A stretch of DNA of 64,000 nt from Thiobacillus sp. (GTDB lineage Bacteria; Pseudomonadota; Gammaproteobacteria; Burkholderiales; Thiobacillaceae): contig JAIBEI010000043.1 of NCBI GenBank assembly GCA_019459055.1, positions 16,469-80,468 on the forward strand, given 5' to 3'. The position numbers and the translations under genes were made by a program. The notes under the pieces were generated by a model, which was not told the origin of the DNA, ran no database searches, and saw nothing but the letters and a program-made list of their open reading frames with translations. Position 1 is the stretch's first letter, and each line of letters opens with the position of its first letter. Shown piece after piece: positions 16,947-24,214 of the stretch.

Positions 16947-17939
16947 ATGCAAGATAATCATACTTGGGCGGTGGTGCTGGCGGCGGGTGAAGGCAAACGC
17001 CTTGCCGCACTGACGATGGACGAAGCGGGCAGGCATGTGCCCAAGCAATTCTGCTCGCTTCACGGCGGACCTTCGCTGTTCGGTCTTGCGCTGACGCGGG
17101 CAAGGGCCGTCGTTCCCGATGATCGTGTCTGTGCGGTCGTTGCAAAAGGGCATGAGCGCTGGTGGCGCGAAAACCCCCATGACATCCGCACGGACAACCT
17201 GATCGTCCAGCCGCGCAACCGTGGCACGGGCAACGGCGTGCTGCTTGCTCTCGCGTACATTCTCAAGCGTGATCCCCAGGCCCGGTTGATCTTCCTCCCC
17301 GCCGACCATCACGTGCTGAACGAGGAAGCCTTGATTCAGGCCATGTCTTCCATGCTTGCCGGAATGCCGGCCCGGGCCAGGGAAATTTTCCTGCTGGGGG
17401 TCGAGCCGGACGATGCAGACCCGGAACTGGGCTACATCATTCCGCAGAAGGCGACCCGACAGAATGCACAAGGGGTACGGCATTTTGTCGAGAAGCCGTC
17501 CCGCGCCGTGGCGGGCAAGCTGATCGAGGAAGGCGCCCTGTGGAACAGCGGCATTTTCGCGGCGGCGGGCGACCTCCTGCTCGAACTGTTCAAGATGCGC
17601 TTTCCGAACCACGCCCACAGCATCGACATCACCACGGCGAGGATCGCCGACCCCGCCAATCCGTCCTGGGCACTGGGCTATCTGTATCAGCAGATTCCAG
17701 ACGTCGATTTCTCGCACCACATCCTACAGCTCCAGGTCGCGGATTTGCGGGTGGTTCCGGTGCCGCAATGCGGCTGGTCGGATCTCGGCACGCCGCACCG
17801 GGTAAGCGAACGGCTGAACCGGATTTCCGGCAACCGCTTCAGCGCCAACGACTCTTTTGGCGATGCGATTTTTCTCGACCTGGCGGACACGGCGATCAGG
17901 GCAAACGAACGCGAGCAGGTTACCCGGGCGGCAATGTAA
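16947..17939 (+). CDS. Sugar-phosphate nucleotidyltransferase (mannose-1-phosphate guanylyltransferase-like)
   Basis: A 330-residue NTP-transferase. The N-terminal WAVVLAAGEGKRLAALT is the nucleotide-binding signature, followed by VPKQFCSLHGG, the RNRGTGNGVLLAL segment, LPADHH as the metal aspartate, and FVEKP with GALWNSGIF. The last two are typical of mannose-1-phosphate guanylyltransferases. It would make GDP-mannose or another NDP-sugar for surface polysaccharide. GGAGA seven bases before the ATG at 16947 favours this start over an in-frame ATG 21 bases upstream. No polysaccharide operon is adjacent. Confidence 0.8.
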   Translation: MQDNHTWAVVLAAGEGKRLAALTMDEAGRHVPKQFCSLHGGPSLFGLALTRARAVVPDDRVCAVVAKGHERWWRENPHDIRTDNLIVQPRNRGTGNGVLLALAYILKRDPQARLIFLPADHHVLNEEALIQAMSSMLAGMPARAREIFLLGVEPDDADPELGYIIPQKATRQNAQGVRHFVEKPSRAVAGKLIEEGALWNSGIFAAAGDLLLELFKMRFPNHAHSIDITTARIADPANPSWALGYLYQQIPDVDFSHHILQLQVADLRVVPVPQCGWSDLGTPHRVSERLNRISGNRFSANDSFGDAIFLDLADTAIRANEREQVTRAAM

Positions 17940-17984
17940 GCGGATTGCCCATGGGCGCGATGAACCGCTGAGCCCATCATGAGC

Positions 17985-18190
17985 GCCCCAAGCGATATCT
18001 CGTCGGTAAGAACTTTCCCGCGCCGGTGGCCGCATCGTCTATCTGGTGCTGGATGGCGCCGGCGGCCTGCGCGACGGTGCAAACGGGAAGACCGCCCAGG
18101 AAGAAGACCGCCCAGGAAATGGCCCGCACGCCAAATCTCGACCGGGTCATGCGCGACTCGGCATGCGGGTTGCTGGAACTGGTCGCTAGG
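17985..18190 (+). pseudogene. Fragment of a cofactor-independent phosphoglycerate mutase, frameshifted
   Basis: One frame reads GGRIVYLVLDGAGGLRDGANGKTAQE; after a shift another reads KTAQEMARTPNLDRVMRDSACGLLELV. Joined, they match the N-terminus of apgM-type (alkaline phosphatase superfamily) phosphoglycerate mutase, where the DGxGG motif holds a metal ligand. The shift is caused by an exact tandem duplication of GAAGACCGCCCAGGAA (18087-18102 and 18103-18118); removing one copy restores the frame. The similarity stops after LLELV, so the rest of the gene is missing. It is a decayed N-terminal remnant. Confidence 0.7.
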
Positions 18191-18586
18191 AAGGGTAATG
18201 CCATCACATTAGCTGCTCAAGCATGCGCTGATTTCGTCAAAGAACGCATAAGTTTCACAGTAGGCCATTGTATTTCCCTGAAGTTGATTCTCTGGCGGCC
18301 ACGCGGATGGCCGCTACCCGCCAGCAAGATTCGCGTCATGACCCGAGGCAGGAGCCTCATGCGGCAATTCCGCACGTACGGATCTGTGCAGGGGTGTCGG
18401 GTAACCGGCATTTCCGGGTCAGTTCAGTCCGACCCCACGACCCCATTTATGCTCTTGCATACGTAAGGCGATATCCCTCATACTCGGAGCGGTTATTGGC
18501 AATAGCCCTCCCTTCAATCGTGGCATCGCGTGGCGGTTAACGCAATTTGTTGCGTGCGCAACGCATAATCGACGGAACGTCAAGTC
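18191..18586. other. Intergenic remnant region between mutase fragment and secretin gene
   Basis: Apart from the group II intron tail at about 18351-18417 I find no gene in this stretch. The short open frames are unconvincing. The region has lower GC than its surroundings and probably consists of degraded insertions. It must contain the promoter of the secretin-like gene, but no clear -35/-10 pair stands out. Confidence 0.4.
18351..18417 (+). ncRNA. Group II intron 3' end remnant (domains V and VI)
   Basis: GAGCCTCATGCGG, then a short loop, then CCGCACGTACGGATCT has the length, the AGC triad and the two-base bulge layout of domain V. It is followed by TGTCGGGTAACCGGCA, a domain VI-like hairpin. 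Two bases in the lower domain V stem (TC where GT would pair) are mismatched, suggesting decay. No reverse transcriptase or 5' end is present, so this is a dead 3' fragment. Assigned by recognition of the motif, not by a covariance model. Confidence 0.5.
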
Positions 18587-20569
18587 ATGACATTGGTTTT
18601 TCACTCGCCAGCCGTTGCGCTCATACTTGGGCTAATGTTGGCATTACCAGTAACCGGATTAGCGAACGATGCGGAGAAAGAGAGGGACACTTGGCCCGCC
18701 ACGGCCATACGCACCCAGGAACGCCTCAGCCTGCAGCATGCGTCCAAGGGGCTGCACGAGCTTCGCGCCGGCAGCTATAGCGAAGCTTCTCGTTATTTCA
18801 ACACTGCCCTCAAGTACGAACCGGAGAATGCGCATCTCCACTTCTTGAATGGCTTTTCCTATCATTTGCTATATACCCAAGGACACCACGCCAACCGGGA
18901 CTTGGCGGAAACCGCTTACAACCTTGCATTGAGGCTTGAGCCGGATCACGCGCTTTCTGCCTATTACCTGGGACTTCTTCACCTTGATGCCCGGCAGTAT
19001 GCCAAGGCACAAGCTGCCTTCGCCCATGCGCTCCTGCTTGAACGTGACGATCCATCGCTTTTGCACGCACTTGCTGTAGCGTCCTATTACGCATACGACC
19101 TGGGCATGGCTCAATGGGCAGTTGAACGTCTCGAGGAAAGCCAGGACACAAGCGCAGACAACCTGAGAACTGCCGCTCTCGTCTATGCCGCAGCCGGGCG
19201 CATTGAAGATGCCCTCAAACGAACCGACAAGCTCCAGGCCATGGCCGGTCCTGATGCCGGCCATGTACGCAAGCGAGTGAAGCATTGGCGGGCGTATCAT
19301 GAATCAAACTCTGCAAGACTAATTCGCACCGCCAATCAAACAACCCCAGTGGCTCCTGAAGCGCCATCAGAGGCGAAGCCGACCCAGACAGCTTCACCGT
19401 CCTCCCCACCCCCTGCGGCGGCGGCGCCAGAGACGACGCCAAGTGTAGTGGACGAAAACGCCGTCCGTAATTGGAGTGACTGCCCCCAAAACGCCGCAGC
19501 ACTGCTAAATAACTCATCCTACTCATGGACACTTCCCTACTCCTCTTCCTCGAACGATATCCAGGATGAAACGTCCTCCTTGCCGGCGCTGCCTGCACCT
19601 TGCGACCGCAGGTTCCTGCCTCGCATGGCGTTACTAGATACCGCTATCGTCAGCACTTTCGACAACATCACTACCAAGAAGGGCATCAATTTGCTGGACG
19701 GTCTTCGTCTGCTCCTTACCGCATCCCTGGAAATCAGCAAGGGCACTGGCACACCACGGACAAGAACCTACAATCGCAAAGCATCCCTGATTAATTCACT
19801 GGATCAAGATGGAATTCTTGCCTACTCGCTCAATATTGCCAATGCAGGCAATGAATGGAACCAAGTGCTCGCCCGCCCCACTCTGGTTTCCCTGGATCGC
19901 CAGCCATCCACCTTTTTTTCGGGAACTTCTCTGGTCACGACTATTCAGGGTACCGCCAATAACACTGGCAGCCTCGTCGAGCAACCAGCAGGAATCAGTC
20001 TGTCCGTGACCCCCACGTTCATCGACGACGAAACGATTCTCTTGTCCGTCAAAGTTGCGCGCTCATTCTTCGCTGGCGGGACAGATCTGAAAGACACCGT
20101 CACCCAATCACGCAACGCAGTTTCAGCCAATGTACTGATAAAAATGGGCGAGACCCTGATCCTCAGCGGCCTCACAGAGCGCCAACTATACGAATCCAAA
20201 GACGGTGTACCGCTGATGAAGGATATTCCGCTGCTGCAATACATGTTTTCGACTGAGAGCAAAAATGAATTTACCCAGTCTGTCCTTGTAATGATCACAC
20301 CCCGTCCACCAGCTACCGGCGTCAACGCCTCATTGACGCTCCGGGATCAAGCCACCGATCCGCGTCAGCAATCAAGTCTGGATGAATTACGTGAGCAAAT
20401 TCCCCAATCTTTACGCCCAGCCCCCAATCTCGATACGGTATTTTTAGATATGGATGACAACCGCCTGTTCCGTGAGTTTCGGGCGGGAGACCTGCGCCCC
20501 CAGGACTGGCGCCGACCTTCTTTTGTTGAACGCACTCTCAGGCAGATTGGCGATTTTCTCTACTATTAG
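18587..20569 (+). CDS. Orphan secretin-like outer-membrane protein with N-terminal TPR repeats
   Basis: A 660-residue protein: signal peptide (to about residue 26, ...VTGLAND), tetratricopeptide-like helices at about 50-230, a proline/alanine-rich linker, and a secretin/type II-III secretion channel domain at about 340-580. The latter is recognised from VLARPTLVSLDRQPSTFFSG, the Ser/Thr-rich barrel strands, and the end segment GVPLMKDIPLLQYMF...SVLVMITPRPP. The classic N0-N1 domains are not obvious; TPRs take their place. No other pilus or secretion gene is near. GC is lower than in flanking genes, and the gene lies between intron and IS debris, which suggests transfer. A 10-bp hairpin follows the stop. 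Confidence 0.78.
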   Translation: MTLVFHSPAVALILGLMLALPVTGLANDAEKERDTWPATAIRTQERLSLQHASKGLHELRAGSYSEASRYFNTALKYEPENAHLHFLNGFSYHLLYTQGHHANRDLAETAYNLALRLEPDHALSAYYLGLLHLDARQYAKAQAAFAHALLLERDDPSLLHALAVASYYAYDLGMAQWAVERLEESQDTSADNLRTAALVYAAAGRIEDALKRTDKLQAMAGPDAGHVRKRVKHWRAYHESNSARLIRTANQTTPVAPEAPSEAKPTQTASPSSPPPAAAAPETTPSVVDENAVRNWSDCPQNAAALLNNSSYSWTLPYSSSSNDIQDETSSLPALPAPCDRRFLPRMALLDTAIVSTFDNITTKKGINLLDGLRLLLTASLEISKGTGTPRTRTYNRKASLINSLDQDGILAYSLNIANAGNEWNQVLARPTLVSLDRQPSTFFSGTSLVTTIQGTANNTGSLVEQPAGISLSVTPTFIDDETILLSVKVARSFFAGGTDLKDTVTQSRNAVSANVLIKMGETLILSGLTERQLYESKDGVPLMKDIPLLQYMFSTESKNEFTQSVLVMITPRPPATGVNASLTLRDQATDPRQQSSLDELREQIPQSLRPAPNLDTVFLDMDDNRLFREFRAGDLRPQDWRRPSFVERTLRQIGDFLYY

Positions 20570-20570
20570 A

Positions 20571-20602
20571 GATTCTGTGTTGGTTTGTGCTGACACAGAA
20601 TC
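20571..20602. terminator. Perfect 10-bp hairpin after the secretin gene
   Basis: GATTCTGTGT and ACACAGAATC form a perfect stem around a 12-base loop directly after the stop codon. No T-run follows, so it may be a weak terminator or a transcript-stabilising hairpin. Confidence 0.45.
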
Positions 20603-20708
20603 CATGCGAGCCATTTGATTCTTGATTACGTGTAATGTCCGCGCACGTACGTCAGCAATACGTAGTTAAAGCGGACTTACTTGATGCAAAAGAAGGAGTA
20701 ATAAAAAA

Positions 20709-21125
20709 ATGAAATCGATCTTCTTGTTTGTCCTGTTAATGTGTTCTACCGTTATGTCGTTTGCGGCAGAACCGAACATGCCAGAAACAGTTGACCCCGC
20801 TCTCGGTCAACAATTACAGCAAATACATCAAAGAGGTATGCAGTACAAAGCGGGGAACCTTAAAGCGCAAGTAAACCCCTTGCAAATAGAACGCACACGC
20901 AAGGCACTTGAAGCAACACAGTGCGCCAGTTTCTCACCGCAGCAAAGCCAGGGTATGGTCGGCAAAGGCCTTAATTACTGCCCGCATTGTGGCTGGGTAA
21001 AATGCACGGCGTGTACTGCATACATAGCTGCGGCTGTTGCCGTTTGCGCAGGAATAGAAGATATTCCCTGCATAATCGTAGCACTAGGAGCTGCTGAAAA
21101 TTGCATCAACTGTCTCGTAAAATAG
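20709..21125 (+). CDS. Small secreted protein with eight-cysteine C-terminal domain
   Basis: A 138-residue protein with a clear signal peptide (MKSIFLFVLLMCSTVMSFAA), a glutamine-rich middle and a C-terminal hydrophobic, cysteine-rich segment. The cysteine pattern there is C-x2-C-x4-C-x2-C-x10-C-x7-C-x10-C-x2-C, starting NYCPHCGWVKCTACTAY. AAGGAG lies about ten bases before the ATG. The combination of an exported precursor and a compact hydrophobic Cys-rich tail recalls halocin-C8-like bacteriocin precursors, but the four CxxC pairs could equally bind metal. It is unusually AT-rich for this window and lies 139 bp after the orphan secretin. Family not recognised with certainty. Confidence 0.65.
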   Translation: MKSIFLFVLLMCSTVMSFAAEPNMPETVDPALGQQLQQIHQRGMQYKAGNLKAQVNPLQIERTRKALEATQCASFSPQQSQGMVGKGLNYCPHCGWVKCTACTAYIAAAVAVCAGIEDIPCIIVALGAAENCINCLVK

Positions 21126-21200
21126 CGGGGCAAATACCGATGTCAGTTGAAAACATCAATCAGATAGCCGTGACATCAGGGATGTGATCGTGATGCGAAA

Positions 21201-21237
21201 AGCGAGGGGGAATATATTTGCTCGATACCCCCTCGCT
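21201..21237. terminator. Perfect 10-bp hairpin after the Cys-rich peptide gene
   Basis: AGCGAGGGGG and CCCCCTCGCT form a perfect GC-rich stem with a 17-base AT-rich loop, about 75 bases after the stop. No T-run follows. It is a plausible transcription end for the secretin/peptide pair. Confidence 0.5.
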
Positions 21238-21267
21238 ATCGACTCAAGTATTCAAAAATAAAGGATC

Positions 21268-21360
21268 AATGGGGTGTGAATCGCCGGCTTCAGTAGAGTT
21301 CGAGAAGCAATATTTCAACCGGCTCGAAGTGTCTAGGAAAGCCGGAGCGATTCAAGCACA
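21268..21360 (+). pseudogene. IS3-family transposase 3' tail (remnant)
   Basis: The frame reads SPASVEFEKQYFNRLE, the usual C-terminal end of IS3-family OrfB. The normal ending LESV-stop appears to have lost one base, so the frame reads through. TGTCTAGGAAAGCCGG, with GAGCGATTCA after it, looks like the terminal inverted repeat of such an element. Only the last few dozen codons remain. Confidence 0.55.
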
Positions 21361-21387
21361 CCTTCATACGGCGCTATCGGCCGCAAA

Positions 21388-21588
21388 CCAAGGCAAGGCC
21401 GATCGCTTCATTCAAGCCTGTTTGCGCGAATGGGCCTATGGCAGGGTCTGGGACAACAGTGCGGAGCGCACTGCCTTGTTGCCAGCATTTCTGGCTTACT
21501 ACAACGCGCGAAGCCTCACTCGGCTCTCAGCTATAAACCTCCAGCTTCACGGCTCGCCGGGAACAACCTATTGCAACTCAACAGCTAG
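21388..21588 (+). pseudogene. IS481-family transposase C-terminal remnant with frameshift
   Basis: The segment reads GKADRFIQACLREWAYGRVW, then AFLAYYNAR, matching the integrase-core end of IS481-type transposases. After a one-base loss near 21510 the expected tail continues in another frame as PHSALSYKPPASRLAGNNLL and QLNS-stop. Start and most of the catalytic core are missing. It joins directly to the IS3 remnant on its left and to the MITE-like element on its right. Confidence 0.65.
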
Positions 21589-21750
21589 TGTCGTGAATCA
21601 GAAATAGCGGGACAAATAAAACGGATGGATTTTTTCGCAGGGCAAGGCGCGAGGAGGCGACATAGCCCGGACTATGGCAACGACGAGCAACGCCGCCATG
21701 CGGAAAAAGACGCCGTTTTATGTTTCGATATTTCTGATTCACGACACTAG
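21585..21750. mobile_element. MITE-like element with 18-bp terminal inverted repeats and CTAG target duplication
   Basis: TGTCGTGAATCAGAAATA at 21589-21606 is perfectly inverted at 21729-21746. An inner pair, TAAAACGG and CCGTTTTA, extends the arms. Both ends are flanked by CTAG (21585-21588 and 21747-21750), the signature of a 4-bp target duplication. The 158-bp element has no gene. The left CTAG carries the stop of the IS481 remnant and the right CTAG the stop of the minus-strand phosphodiesterase gene. The mobilising transposase is unknown; families with 4-bp targets such as IS5-subgroup elements are possible. Confidence 0.75.
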
Positions 21751-24161
21751 GGAGGCGCATGCCCGGGAAGGCGTATCTCCGCAATCAGGGGCAGGTGGTC
21801 GGAGGCGACGCGCGCCAGTTCGGAATGGGGAACCTCGATGCCGCTCACTTCAAGCCCGGGGCTGATGAAGATGTGGTCGATGCGCATGCGCGGAAGGCGG
21901 CTGGAAAAGGTGGCCTGGGGGCGACCGTGTTTCGCCTCGGCTTGAGCATCCCTGAGCGGACCGCCGATCCGGCGGCAGACTGGCGATGACGGCAACGCGT
22001 TGAAGTCGCCGCACAGGATCACCGGTTCCCGGCACTGTTCGTGCGCCAGCCAGTCGCTGCCGAGCAGAGCCGCGGCCTGCGCGATGCGTTCGTGCGGGTA
22101 GAGGCCCAGATGGGTATTGATGATCTGAACTTCCCTGCCATGCAGGTCGACGGCAACCCAGAGCGCGCCGCGCGGTTCGAGGTGCGGCTTGCCGGCGAGC
22201 CCGGGCAGCGAACCGGCCTTGACCAGGCGCTGCGGCAGATGCGTCAGGATGGCGTCCCCGTAGCGTTCTTCCTCCAGGTGCATGGCCGGATGAAAGTGGA
22301 ATTCCATCTCCAGGTAACGGGCGATCCGGTGCGCCTGGTCCATGCCCTGGCTGCGCAGGCGGCCTACGTCCAGTTCCTGCAGCGCCACCACGTCCGGCCG
22401 GGCGCGGGCGATCACGCGGGCGATGCGCTCGGCGTCGAGCTTGCCGTCCATGCCGACGCAGCCGTGCACGTTGTAGGTCATGACGCGAAGTGTGTCCGTC
22501 TGCGCCGTGGCGGCCCGTTTGCCGGCAGGGCGGGGCTGCTGCTCGGGACGCTCCAGATGTTGCAGCGCCGCGTTACGCAGGTCGATCGGCCGCAGATATT
22601 CGTGCTCGCGTGCCGCCAGCGGCGTGTCCGCGGGAAGCAGGGCGAAGGCGTGGGTTTCTTCCGGCGTGGCGCCGGCGTGCGCGCCGTTCTCCATGGCAAA
22701 GCTCATCGGCGCCACGCCGTCGCGCCAGCCGAGCAGGACGAGGTCGCCGGCCTCCGCATGTTCGCACAGGCGCACCAGGTCCTCGCCGACCGAATCGAGA
22801 AACGGATGCTGCGCGCCAAACAGCGCGGCGCGGTCCCGTGGCAAACGGAATTCGCCGGCATCGGTGCGGGCGCACAGTGTGCCCGGGGCATCCACGCTGA
22901 GCACGAGCGGAACCTTGTGCGTGCGCGCCAGTTCGCGGGCGACAAAATCGCGCGCGTCGGCGGCCATGTCCTGCGGCAAATAGAGATGGCCCACCGGGCC
23001 GAGGGCGGCGACGAGCGGGTATTGTTCGTCCGCTTCCTCGCCATTGATGCCGAGCACCGAAAACAGGCGCTGAAGTTTCCGCCCGCCCAGAAAGCGAACC
23101 CGCTGCGTCTGGATGCCCCCCGCGTTTTGGGTGCGAACATTCAGCCCGGTAGCGCCCAGTTTCTCGAACACCGCCGTCACCGCATCCTCCAGGCTATAGC
23201 CCTGGACCTGCGGATAGGACCGGACGGCGGTCTGCCCGTGGTCGGAATAAACCCAGACTTCGTAGTGCCGCCATGCCGAATGGCTGGCGGCGCGCCACAG
23301 GCGGGCGACGGCGTCGTCGATCCCCTTCAGCGTCCAGTGGGCAAACAGCGAACGCGGGCCGCGGCGGTGCGACTGTTCGTCGTACCCGAGGAAATTGATG
23401 TGGATGACGGGCAGGCCGCGGCTGATATCGATCTTGCCGCCGATCACGCAGAGTTCGCGCAGCAGGATGGAAATGGCGGCCCGTGTGGGAACGAATTTCA
23501 GTTCCTTGAAGAAATCGTGCCCTGCGATCAGGCCGCGCACAAAATCGTGCAGCGCCAGCCCCAGCTCCATCACCAACAGCACGGCGACGCGCAGGAAACT
23601 GTAGAAATTGCTGAGCAGAAACGCCAGCAGCACCAGCGGATTGGCCGCACGAAACGTCGGCCCCCAACCCATCGATGAGGGACAGAAATGCGATTCCGCG
23701 GCGCCGCCGGTGTAACAGTCCGAGTAGGCGCTGCCGTCCTTGAGTAGCATCTCGTTGCCGTTGGCCGCGTGCAGCGCCTCGACGCGCGCCGCCGTGTCCG
23801 GCTCGTACATGCGCACGATCCGGCGCGATTCGCGGTCCCTGAAGGAGAACGCCGGGACGGCGCATTTGACGCCATAAAAGAGTTCGGCCTGGACCGCGGG
23901 CGTCGTCGACGGCAGGCCCGAATAGTGGTCATGCAGCCGGTAGTGCTCGCGCCTGAGCAGCCGCCGCAGGAACGGCAGTTCACCGCGTTTGAGGGCGCGC
24001 TCGAACTGCGGGTGCGAGAGCCCGTCGATCTGGATCATGATCAGCCCCGGCCGTGTCGACGATCCTTCCGACACGGGCAGGCGCAGCAGACGCGCCAGCC
24101 AGACGCTGCGGCTGAGGCTGCGGCGCAGGCGCCGAAGAACGGTCTCGATTCGGCTGAGCAT
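21747..24161 (-). CDS. Phosphodiesterase/phosphatase-endonuclease (EEP) fusion protein
   Basis: An 804-residue fusion. Residues about 35-540 are an alkaline-phosphatase-superfamily (nucleotide pyrophosphatase-like) domain: metal and nucleophile region MIQIDGLSHPQFERAL and STTPAVQAELFYG, then HINFLGYDEQSHRRGP and VYSDHGQT. Residues about 555-800 are an endonuclease/exonuclease/phosphatase domain: TYNVHGC, VVALQELD, INTHLGLYPHER, CGDFNALPSS, and RIDHIFISPG...SDHLPL. Hydrophobic stretches near 175-205 suggest membrane contact. The partners downstream in DNA but upstream in the operon (VTT, glycosidase, GT4) suggest lipid or surface-glycan metabolism. The TAG stop lies in the CTAG flank of the MITE-like element. 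Confidence 0.85.
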   Translation of the reverse strand: MLSRIETVLRRLRRSLSRSVWLARLLRLPVSEGSSTRPGLIMIQIDGLSHPQFERALKRGELPFLRRLLRREHYRLHDHYSGLPSTTPAVQAELFYGVKCAVPAFSFRDRESRRIVRMYEPDTAARVEALHAANGNEMLLKDGSAYSDCYTGGAAESHFCPSSMGWGPTFRAANPLVLLAFLLSNFYSFLRVAVLLVMELGLALHDFVRGLIAGHDFFKELKFVPTRAAISILLRELCVIGGKIDISRGLPVIHINFLGYDEQSHRRGPRSLFAHWTLKGIDDAVARLWRAASHSAWRHYEVWVYSDHGQTAVRSYPQVQGYSLEDAVTAVFEKLGATGLNVRTQNAGGIQTQRVRFLGGRKLQRLFSVLGINGEEADEQYPLVAALGPVGHLYLPQDMAADARDFVARELARTHKVPLVLSVDAPGTLCARTDAGEFRLPRDRAALFGAQHPFLDSVGEDLVRLCEHAEAGDLVLLGWRDGVAPMSFAMENGAHAGATPEETHAFALLPADTPLAAREHEYLRPIDLRNAALQHLERPEQQPRPAGKRAATAQTDTLRVMTYNVHGCVGMDGKLDAERIARVIARARPDVVALQELDVGRLRSQGMDQAHRIARYLEMEFHFHPAMHLEEERYGDAILTHLPQRLVKAGSLPGLAGKPHLEPRGALWVAVDLHGREVQIINTHLGLYPHERIAQAAALLGSDWLAHEQCREPVILCGDFNALPSSPVCRRIGGPLRDAQAEAKHGRPQATFSSRLPRMRIDHIFISPGLEVSGIEVPHSELARVASDHLPLIAEIRLPGHAPP

Positions 24162-24214
24162 CGGCTATCCGCCCGCACTCAAACCCGAATGCTGTCCGGG
24201 CCGCGCATCATGCA

